Shown piece by piece: positions 1 to 5,486 of a DNA stretch of 5,486 nt. Origin of the DNA: an uncultured Elusimicrobia bacterium. GTDB lineage: Bacteria > Elusimicrobiota > Endomicrobiia > Endomicrobiales > Endomicrobiaceae. Location: NCBI GenBank assembly GCA_937916125.1, contig CALGGE010000012.1, forward strand, positions 1 through 5,486. The letters run 5' to 3'. The notes beneath the pieces are model-generated. The model made no database searches. It saw nothing but the letters and a program-made list of their open reading frames with translations, and was not told the origin of the DNA. Made by a program: the position numbers and the translations under genes. Position 1 is the stretch's first letter, and each line of letters opens with the position of its first letter.

Positions 1-567
1 ACATTAGTTGTATTCCATTTAGATATATCTGGTAAATTTATTAATGATGAACATCTCCAAAACATACAACACATATTAGTAACATTAGTTGTATTCCATT
101 TAGATATATCTGGTAAATTTATTAATGATGAACATCTCCAAAACATACAACACATATTAGTAACATTAGTTGTATTCCATTTAGATATATCTGGTAAATT
201 TATTAATGATGAACATCTCCAAAACATACAACACATATTAGTAACATTAGTTGTATTCCATTTAGATATATCTGGTAAATTTATTAATGATGAACATCCA
301 GAAAACATAGCCCACATATTAGTAACATTAATTGTATTCCATTTAGAAATATCTGGCAAATTTAATAATGATGAACAATCATAAAACATATAACTCATAT
401 CAGTAACATTAGTTGTATCCCATTTAGATATATCAGGTAATTTTATTAAAGATGAACATCCATCAAACATATAACTCATATCAGTAACATTAGTTGTATT
501 CCATTTAGATATATCAGGTAATTTTATTAAAGATGAACATCCATAAAACATAGAACTCATATTAGTA
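1..567 (-). repeat. Tandem array of seven 81-bp units (27-residue LRR repeats)
   Basis: Units run 1-81, 82-162, 163-243, 244-324, 325-405, 406-486 and 487-567, each starting with ACATTA on the plus strand. Units 1, 2 and 3 are identical base for base. Unit 4 differs from them at six bases, all clustered in the segment encoding the variable MF-x-x-C region. Units 5-7 differ more. All keep exactly 81 bp, so the reading frame is preserved. The array continues to the window edge, so its full size is unknown. The variable residues before Cys are CCMFWR in units 1-3, against WAMFSG, SYMFYD, SYMFDG and SSMFYG in units 4-7. Confidence 0.95.
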
Positions 568-821
568 ATATTTTCAATTCTTTTTATTTTTAATTTCAAT
601 TCATTATTATTATTATTTATTTTATAATATTCCTTTAATTCATAATCTTTTCCATCTATTTCTAATTTTAATATATTCTTATTATTTTCAACAAAAGCAG
701 TTCCAAATATTTTTATTTCATCTTCATTATTATTAATTTTATATATTATTACATCATCATTTATATTATTAATTTTATTATATATATCCATTATATTATT
801 ATATTTAAAATCATTATTCAT
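1..821 (-). CDS. BspA-like leucine-rich-repeat (DUF285-type) protein, partial
   Basis: The minus-strand frame is open from the window's left edge through ATG at 821-819 (273 complete codons; C-terminus missing). Residues 1-85 form a lead-in domain rich in Asn, Ile and Lys, with the signatures DEIKIFGTAFVENNKN and LEIDGKDYELKEYY. From residue 86 there are seven 27-residue repeats of the form TNM-x-x-MF-x-x-CSSL followed by LPDISKWNTTNV. This is the BspA/DUF285 'surface protein' leucine-rich-repeat type, known from Mycoplasma, Brachyspira and many anaerobic protists, where such proteins are generally surface or binding proteins; the role here is not shown. The start is uncertain. The frame stays open upstream (ATG also at 872-870) and the residues before Met1, NDIKK, look like a natural continuation, so the true N-terminus is probably lost at the junction near 840-870. 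No ribosome binding site is seen. AT content is far above the rest of the window. The repeat-family call is strong; eukaryotic origin is an inference. Confidence 0.8.
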   Translation of the reverse strand, partial: MNNDFKYNNIMDIYNKINNINDDVIIYKINNNEDEIKIFGTAFVENNKNILKLEIDGKDYELKEYYKINNNNNELKLKIKRIENITNMSSMFYGCSSLIKLPDISKWNTTNVTDMSYMFDGCSSLIKLPDISKWDTTNVTDMSYMFYDCSSLLNLPDISKWNTINVTNMWAMFSGCSSLINLPDISKWNTTNVTNMCCMFWRCSSLINLPDISKWNTTNVTNMCCMFWRCSSLINLPDISKWNTTNVTNMCCMFWRCSSLINLPDISKWNTTN

Positions 822-837
822 TTTTTTAATATCATTT

Positions 838-1311
838 ATGATATTATTAAATGTTTTCAGTGTTGTCCTCATAAATAATGTCGAGAATATTGAACTTTCA
901 AACAGATATGCAAGAGACACAATAACGAAATATTGCAGTATTGCGGTTTTGCTTCCGATGAAAATAGTAAGCAGTTTTTTAAAAGCTAATACTTCAAGTG
1001 ATATCGGAACGCCGATACCGGTGCAATCTTCAAATAAAGAAAAGAAGTCCAAAAAAGATAATACAAAAGAGTTTTTTCAATCGGCTGTTGTTGAGGATGA
1101 TATTTCCGTAATTCAATTCTTTAAAAATTTAGTTCCGGCAAGTTTGACGGATTTTATAAGTTCTTATAATAATTTAAATAATGTTCTTTTTGTAATATCA
1201 TTTCTTTTGTTGTTTGTTGTGTTATTCAGAGGAACTATGATATTTGCAAGAGGAGATACCGAAGATATTATTATCAAAAAAAATATAAATAAATTAGTCC
1301 GTCTTGTATAA
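838..1311 (+). CDS. Unrecognised protein with C-terminal membrane segment, probably 5'-truncated
   Basis: I do not recognise this protein. From the first in-frame ATG it would be 157 residues. Residues about 31-49 are mildly hydrophobic (YCSIAVLLPMKIVSSF). Residues 60-80 are polar and Lys-rich (SSNKEKKSKKDNTKEF). Residues about 115-135 form a clear transmembrane segment (NVLFVISFLLLFVVLF), followed by a short basic tail. The ATG at 838 has no Shine-Dalgarno sequence and lies in the AT-rich low-complexity DNA belonging to the repeat gene. The frame is also open upstream of it. Codon style becomes bacterial (GTC, CTC, GAG, CCG) only from about 860. I infer that this is the 3' end of a longer bacterial gene cut at the junction, and that the first several residues are not authentic. 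Its stop codon lies inside the terminator hairpin, and the next gene starts 37 bases later on the same strand. Confidence 0.5.
   Translation: MILLNVFSVVLINNVENIELSNRYARDTITKYCSIAVLLPMKIVSSFLKANTSSDIGTPIPVQSSNKEKKSKKDNTKEFFQSAVVEDDISVIQFFKNLVPASLTDFISSYNNLNNVLFVISFLLLFVVLFRGTMIFARGDTEDIIIKKNINKLVRLV
1165..1170 (+). promoter_or_regulatory. Weak candidate -10 box within the upstream gene
   Basis: TATAAT at 1165-1170 is preceded by TTGACG at 1144-1149 with a 15-base spacer, shorter than the usual 16-18 bases. It lies inside the upstream coding region. A transcript from here would still have to pass the hairpin at 1298-1336 to reach the large gene. In AT-rich coding DNA such matches arise by chance, so this is only a candidate for how the large gene might be transcribed. 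Confidence 0.18.
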
Positions 1312-1336
1312 GTAAAATACAAGACGGATTTTATTT
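1298..1336 (+). terminator. Intrinsic (Rho-independent) terminator-like hairpin
   Basis: A perfect 12-bp inverted repeat, TCCGTCTTGTAT (1298-1309) and ATACAAGACGGA (1317-1328), encloses a 7-base loop. It is followed directly by TTTTATTT (1329-1336). The stop codon TAA (1309-1311) of the upstream gene overlaps the left arm and loop. Stem plus T-rich tail is the standard shape of an intrinsic terminator; the T tract is broken by one A, so it may be leaky. The ribosome binding site of the next gene begins two bases after the tail, leaving no room for a promoter between them. Confidence 0.8.
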
Positions 1337-1338
1337 AC

Positions 1339-1343
1339 GGAGG
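1339..1343 (+). promoter_or_regulatory. Shine-Dalgarno site GGAGG of the large gene
   Basis: GGAGG lies five bases before ATG at 1349-1351, ideal strength and spacing for a bacterial ribosome binding site. It fixes the start of the giant reading frame, together with the signal-peptide-like sequence that follows. The site lies outside the terminator hairpin stem, so the stem would not directly mask it. Confidence 0.88.
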
Positions 1344-1348
1344 CAAAT

Positions 1349-4300
1349 ATGCTGCTAAAGAAAAAAGTAAGAGAAATGGTAGTAACAAAATTTTTGAGTG
1401 TGTTAATTACCGTCAGTTTGGTACTGACAAGCGTAAGCGGATTGGCAAGTGCCGCACCTATGCCGTCTGCGGTGATACCCGCAATGATGGTACAGCACGG
1501 ACAGATTAATACAAACATCATTCCTTTCAATGTCGGAAGAGTGACGGAAACGCTTTATAACGGAGACGGTAGAGTTCTTGTAACTATTCAGGATCTGCAT
1601 TCTCACAAACAAACGCAGGAAAATATTAGCAGCATATTGAAAATATTGGACAGTAAATACGGAATAAAAAATATTTGGCTTGAAGGTGCAAGCGGTACAC
1701 TTGATACAAGCTGGCTTGCAAATATTTCGGATAAAAAAATAAAAGAACAGGCTATAGAAACGCTCCTTTCCAAAGGTAAACTTACCGGAGCGGAGCTTTT
1801 TTCCGTTCAGGCAAATAAACCTAATATAATAAGAGGTTTGGAAAACAAAGATGTATATCTTACGAATTTTGAGAGATTGTATGAAATATACAATAAAAGA
1901 AATGAAATATCGGAATACATTCCTAAAATTAAAGCAATCCTTAACGCTAAGACGGAACAATATTATTCGATAGACAATAAGAAAATAAATAATCTTCAGG
2001 AAAAAAACAAAAAAGGCGAAATTAAAGCCGATAAATATTTTGCACATATTATAAGAGCCGCCAACAAAGCCGGAATCTCTCTTTCGAATTATGACCAAAT
2101 TGCAAAATACGTATTTATTATCGGCAAGCAGAAAGATATTAATTTCAGAAAAGTAAACGAACAGATTTCCGAAATAATAAATAAATTAAAAGAAACATTG
2201 AACTATCAGCAATATAAGAGTTTGGTAGAGAAAGTAAACAATAAAGAAACCGAAACAGAATTTTATATGACCGTCAGAAACCTTGCCGAAGAAAAAGGAA
2301 TACTCGGGAAATATAAGGAAGCAGTAAAATTTTTCGACTATATCAAATATAACGAAATATTAAATCCCATAATTCTTGCCGAGCAGGAAGAAGATTTAAT
2401 TAACGATATTGAGATGAGTTTTGCGAAAACCGGGTATGAAAAAGATGTTTTGTTTTTGAAGAAATATTTTAGATTGATAGAGAGTTATTTGAACAATAAA
2501 ATAACCGCGGATGAATACAGATACTTCAAAAATAACGAAATAAAATTTAAACATTTATGGGTAAAATATGTTGATGTTGACGGAATAATAGATATAGAAA
2601 AATATTTTGATTTGTTTAACGATTTTTATAAAGATAACGTAGAAAGAAACAGATACTTTATCGAAAATGTTATCGGGACAAAACCTTCCGAAGAAAAAGA
2701 TGCCGTAGTAATAAAAGCATCCGATATGTATAATTCGCAGGCGATAGAAGAATTGAAAAAAGAAAAAGACGGAATAGATGTTGTAATAACCGGCGGCTTT
2801 CATACAAGAGGTTTGAGCAGACTTTTTGAAGAAGAAAAAATAAATTATATTGTAATAACTCCTAACGTAACCGACGAAACATTAACCAGCGAAAAACTGT
2901 ACGAAAATGTGTTAAGGGAAGAATATGCCGTTGTATCGGAAAAATTTGCAAATATGCCGATAACCGAAATATTAAAAACTGTCGTAAGTAAAGTTTCTGA
3001 AATAAGAGATGTAAAAGTTTCGGATACGATGATACAGTTTATGGGCGAAAATGGCGTAATTCTTTCGGTTTATAAATTTGCGGACGGTACGGCTATTTCT
3101 TCCGTTAATTCGGACGGTGTTACGGAATATATTAGTCAAAATAATATCGATGGAACTATTACCGTAAACGGTGAAGAAGTTAATATTGCCAAAAGAGACA
3201 GCTTAAATCAACAGCAGGCGGAAATCGTTGCTGATGTTTTCCTTGATATGCAGGAATATTTTAAAACTCTCAGAGATAATGACAGAAGACGTAAAGCAGG
3301 CAAAGAACAGGAAGACGTATCCTATTTAAGAACAAAAATTGATTCCGAACTTAAAAAAATTACGGACTACGGTTTAAGAGAATCTTTTGAACATAAATTG
3401 GCAAAATACGGAACTCCGGTCAGTCGCGGTACATTCCAAAGATATGATACTCAGAAATGGTTGTACGAGGTAGGTTATGAAATTGCAGATGTTTTCAGTT
3501 TCTTTATTAAGGATCAGGATAAGTTTGCAAGAAATTTTCGTAATACCGCTTTTGGTGTGGCAATAGGTATCTTGTTTAAACCTTACGAATGGTTTATATT
3601 TTTCCAAGACAGAAATGAATTGGAAGAATCTCACGGAACGTTAACAAGAGAACAATTAATTGTCAGACCTATAGCCGCAGTAATTGAAACTGCCGTATTT
3701 ATGGCAGTAGGTCTTTCAACAATGAATTTGTTGTGGATGGTGTTTGCTGTTTCGGTTGCGGACTTTTTGATTCATTTTATTTATAATGAAATTGTGATAC
3801 ATAAGGGGATGGACTATGCTACTTTTCAGGCGAAAGGCAGTCTTGTAAGCAGTGAAATTCTTAAAGAACTGTTAGGGAAAACCATTTTTTGTTTCAATGT
3901 TGAAAATGCCGACGATGAATCTTTAGAATATTCTCAATATGAAGGGTTCTTGAGACTTGAGGCTGTTACGAAGCAGGAAGCATATATTGTAAAACTTAAA
4001 GGCGAGGATATAGTGAATCTTTTTGAAGAACAGATTGTGAATGTGGAAAAAACCGATGACGGTGAATATATCATAGAAATTGTTAACAAATATACGAATA
4101 AGGAAGAAGAGGCAGAAGATACAATTAAACTTCATGCAAGAGAGTTTTTGGGGGATGCTGCAAAAACGGTTTCCGTAGAAGTAGAAACAGGAATGAAATA
4201 TGAAAGAGGAGAAATAAAGAATGATGTTGTTGAATCTTCCATGAGACCTACGGAACAGAACGATGTCTTTGATCCGACAAAGTTGACAATGTCAGAACAG

Positions 4301-5486
4301 TTGGCATTGGAAAGAAAAGGTATTGAAGCATTGCTTGCCGGCAAAGTAAGTTTATCAATGTTGATAGCAGGTGCAAGTTCCAGAATGAATGTAAATGAAG
4401 CACCTCAGGCAATAAAAGATGTTGTTGCATCAGGTAAAACAGGAACAGGCGGAACTATGGGTTCTAAAGCTGCAGTTCCTATAACGGAAGATGGTATAAC
4501 TTATCTTGAAGCATTTTTGTTAAATATTACAAGACTTCAGGAACAGTTGAAACAATTGGCCGAAAAATATGGTGCGGATGCAAGTAAATTAACCGAAAAT
4601 GAAATTTTATTGATGACAAATGAAGATTACAGAGCAGAACATGAAGCAATGCTGAGAAGTTATTACGGAACACGGAATATTCCGGAGGAAGTAAGACTTT
4701 TTGAACAGCCTCTCGGCGCAAAATATATTGCAAATATCGGTGATACAAGAAAAATGAAAAGCAAATTTGATAATCCGGAAGATTATTATAAAGCTTTGTG
4801 GTATTCTGCACAGATAGCATTGGCATCAAAAGAAAATCCTGAAGTTATTTTGTCGCAAGAAAGAGATCCTCTTGGACATGGAGAATATTTCCATCAGTTG
4901 ATTGAAAGCGGTGAATTGATGCATCTGATAATGTCCGGCAAACAATACATATATGTAAAAAATGTAGATAACTATGCAGCGAAGTTTGACAGAACATTTT
5001 TAATAGAGTTAGGTTATTTTATTCAGCAATCGGAAGAAAAAGGAATAAATTTTTTGTCGGAAGTTTCTCAAAGAGTTCCCGGCTTAAAAGGTGGTAGCTG
5101 GTTTGTTGATAAAGCAAGCGGCAGTCAATTTGCCGTGGAAGATCCTACATTAAATGCAACTATAGCATATTCGAAAGAAAAAGCCGAAACGGCAGAATCG
5201 TTAGGTGATACAAAACAATGGGGAAATTATACACAACAACTTTCAGTTCCTTCGTTCGGATTTAATGATGCTGTAGCATTTTATACTCCCGAATATGTCG
5301 CAAATTTATATTTGCGGGAAGGACAGACTTTAGAGCAGTTTATTGTAGAATATGATGCGGCATTGAAAGAAAAAGCAAAAGGTAATCTTAAACCTATACA
5401 GGAAATAGCTCAGAGAGGAAGATCGAAATTTCCTCAGCTTTTAGATCCTAAACCGGGTAAGAAAATTGTGACGGGACAGCAAGTAC
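1349..5486 (+). CDS. Giant exported multidomain protein: EreA/ChaN-like domain plus UDPGP-family nucleotidyltransferase, C-terminus missing
   Basis: One frame of 1379 codons stays open from the ATG to the right edge with no internal stop. Residues 4-35 look like a Sec signal peptide: basic KKKVR, a hydrophobic core FLSVLITVSLVLTSVSG, and a likely cleavage after ASA. Residues about 70-510 carry motifs of the erythromycin-esterase/ChaN/TraB superfamily: VTIQDLHSHKQTQENI (His84, His86), WLEGASG (Glu112) and VVITGGFHTRGL (His485), separated by a long Lys/Glu-rich helical insert. Residues about 520-970 are unassigned; 735-752, 774-791 and 793-812 are hydrophobic and probably membrane-associated. 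Residues about 983-1379 match the UDPGP family in order: GKVSLSMLIAG, SKAAVPIT, GITYLE, DPLGHGEY (1173-1180), VKNVDN (1203-1208), EVSQRVPGLKGG (1238-1249), FGFND (1303-1307) and LLDPK. Family members join UTP to a sugar 1-phosphate; the substrate here is unknown. Motifs were matched by eye. The N-terminal assignment is less sure than the C-terminal one. The whole protein recalls large uncharacterised proteins of Elusimicrobiota/Omnitrophota (inference). Confidence 0.9.
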   Translation, partial: MLLKKKVREMVVTKFLSVLITVSLVLTSVSGLASAAPMPSAVIPAMMVQHGQINTNIIPFNVGRVTETLYNGDGRVLVTIQDLHSHKQTQENISSILKILDSKYGIKNIWLEGASGTLDTSWLANISDKKIKEQAIETLLSKGKLTGAELFSVQANKPNIIRGLENKDVYLTNFERLYEIYNKRNEISEYIPKIKAILNAKTEQYYSIDNKKINNLQEKNKKGEIKADKYFAHIIRAANKAGISLSNYDQIAKYVFIIGKQKDINFRKVNEQISEIINKLKETLNYQQYKSLVEKVNNKETETEFYMTVRNLAEEKGILGKYKEAVKFFDYIKYNEILNPIILAEQEEDLINDIEMSFAKTGYEKDVLFLKKYFRLIESYLNNKITADEYRYFKNNEIKFKHLWVKYVDVDGIIDIEKYFDLFNDFYKDNVERNRYFIENVIGTKPSEEKDAVVIKASDMYNSQAIEELKKEKDGIDVVITGGFHTRGLSRLFEEEKINYIVITPNVTDETLTSEKLYENVLREEYAVVSEKFANMPITEILKTVVSKVSEIRDVKVSDTMIQFMGENGVILSVYKFADGTAISSVNSDGVTEYISQNNIDGTITVNGEEVNIAKRDSLNQQQAEIVADVFLDMQEYFKTLRDNDRRRKAGKEQEDVSYLRTKIDSELKKITDYGLRESFEHKLAKYGTPVSRGTFQRYDTQKWLYEVGYEIADVFSFFIKDQDKFARNFRNTAFGVAIGILFKPYEWFIFFQDRNELEESHGTLTREQLIVRPIAAVIETAVFMAVGLSTMNLLWMVFAVSVADFLIHFIYNEIVIHKGMDYATFQAKGSLVSSEILKELLGKTIFCFNVENADDESLEYSQYEGFLRLEAVTKQEAYIVKLKGEDIVNLFEEQIVNVEKTDDGEYIIEIVNKYTNKEEEAEDTIKLHAREFLGDAAKTVSVEVETGMKYERGEIKNDVVESSMRPTEQNDVFDPTKLTMSEQLALERKGIEALLAGKVSLSMLIAGASSRMNVNEAPQAIKDVVASGKTGTGGTMGSKAAVPITEDGITYLEAFLLNITRLQEQLKQLAEKYGADASKLTENEILLMTNEDYRAEHEAMLRSYYGTRNIPEEVRLFEQPLGAKYIANIGDTRKMKSKFDNPEDYYKALWYSAQIALASKENPEVILSQERDPLGHGEYFHQLIESGELMHLIMSGKQYIYVKNVDNYAAKFDRTFLIELGYFIQQSEEKGINFLSEVSQRVPGLKGGSWFVDKASGSQFAVEDPTLNATIAYSKEKAETAESLGDTKQWGNYTQQLSVPSFGFNDAVAFYTPEYVANLYLREGQTLEQFIVEYDAALKEKAKGNLKPIQEIAQRGRSKFPQLLDPKPGKKIVTGQQV
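1526..2848 (+). other. Protein domain: EreA/ChaN/TraB(Tiki)-like fold (residues ~60-500)
   Basis: The opening beta strand VLVTIQDLH, followed by His86, Gln88 and Gln90 and a helix, then LEG at 111-113, resembles the first half of the ChaN/EreA architecture, where His and Glu residues line a metal- or haem-binding or catalytic pocket. The closing strand DVVITGGFHTRGL places another His (485) in the expected 'G-x-x-H' position, followed by helix SRLFEEE and strand YIVITPNVT. About 370 mostly charged, helical residues lie between the two halves, longer than in typical members. The enzymatic role is unknown, and degeneration into a non-catalytic domain is possible. Confidence 0.5.
4295..5486 (+). 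other. Protein domain: UDPGP-family nucleotidyltransferase (residues ~983 to window end)
   Basis: The order and spacing of motifs parallel eukaryotic-type UTP-glucose-1-phosphate uridylyltransferase. These are an N-terminal GK(V/I) strand with a glycine loop, GITYLE like 'GLTFLD', ILLMTNED like 'LLLMNSF', DPLGHGEYFHQLIESGEL like 'PPGHGDVYPALMNSGKL', YIYVKNVDN like 'YVFVANSDN', VPGLKGGS like 'ADVKGGT', FGFND like 'FNTNN', and LLDPKPGKK like 'VNPK-x-x-D'. The family patterns are recalled from knowledge, not aligned by program. The C-terminal end of the catalytic domain and any beta-helix tail lie beyond the window. Confidence 0.72.

Noticed and set aside
1..567. CRISPR array
   Set aside because: The 81-bp units are contiguous without spacers, keep a reading frame and encode a recognisable protein repeat.
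838..840. ATG at 838 as a genuine translation start
   Set aside because: There is no Shine-Dalgarno sequence, the frame is open upstream, and the codon sits in AT-rich DNA belonging to the other gene. It is kept only as the conventional left limit of the fragment.
1294..1530. 78-codon minus-strand frame beginning opposite the signal peptide
   Set aside because: It is hydrophobic only because it is the reverse complement of the signal-peptide and leader region. It also runs across the terminator and the GGAGG site.
1403..2098. 231-codon minus-strand open reading frame
   Set aside because: It lies wholly antisense to the giant plus-strand gene. Its translation is an implausible Phe/Tyr/Ile/Cys-rich mix typical of the complement of AT-rich coding DNA, and it has no supporting ribosome binding site.
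2555..4344. Several minus-strand frames of 70-86 codons (2555-2803, 3374-3634, 3923-4135, 4132-4344)
   Set aside because: All are antisense to the intact long gene with shadow-type composition and no independent signals.
4248..4829. Frames of 60 and 100 codons (4248-4430, 4527-4829), on the minus strand or out of frame relative to the UDPGP domain
   Set aside because: They overlap a domain whose conserved motifs are clearly in the long plus-strand frame. The Leu/His/Ser-rich translations match nothing and are by-products.
5299..5316. Inverted repeat CGCAAAT / ATTTGCG with a four-base loop
   Set aside because: It lies inside the UDPGP coding region (around VANLYLRE), has no T-rich tail, and is short enough to occur by chance.

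Overview
The window looks like two unrelated pieces of DNA joined near position 840-870. The left ~850 bases are extremely AT-rich. On the minus strand they encode part of a BspA-type leucine-rich-repeat protein (DUF285-like 27-residue repeats). The N-terminal domain, the Asn/Ile/Lys-rich codon use and the 81-bp tandem array resemble genes of anaerobic protists and some host-associated bacteria. The right ~4.6 kb has a moderate-to-low GC coding style with a clear bacterial Shine-Dalgarno site and an intrinsic terminator. The overall look, from memory and not from a search, is that of an Elusimicrobiota/Endomicrobia- or Omnitrophota-type bacterium. An assembly chimera, for example from a gut metagenome containing protists and bacteria, is the simplest explanation. 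A recent horizontal insertion is the alternative.

Layout: (1) 1-567 minus, seven 81-bp repeat units, the three at the window edge identical to one another. (2) 568-821 minus, the N-terminal part of the same repeat protein. (3) 838-1311 plus, the 3' part of a small unrecognised protein with one C-terminal membrane segment and no credible start site. (4) 1298-1336, a strong terminator-like hairpin overlapping its stop codon. (5) 1339-1343, a GGAGG ribosome binding site only 11 bases past the hairpin. (6) 1349-5486 plus, one uninterrupted reading frame of 1379 codons that runs off the right edge.

The giant protein is the main content. Reading in order, it has a Sec-type signal peptide, then a domain with EreA/ChaN/TraB(Tiki)-like motifs (QDLHSHKQTQ, WLEGASG, GGFHTRGL). 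Next comes an unassigned middle section with hydrophobic, probably membrane-spanning segments. It ends in a recognisable UDPGP-family (UTP-glucose-1-phosphate uridylyltransferase-like) nucleotidyltransferase domain (DPLGHGEY, VKNVDN, EVSQRVPGLKGG, FGFND, LLDPK). That combination, a UTP-using-type fold carried on an apparently exported polypeptide, is the most unusual thing here. The substrate is not determined by the sequence.

No tRNA, rRNA, CRISPR array or insertion sequence was seen. No stretch of more than 300 bases lacks a gene.
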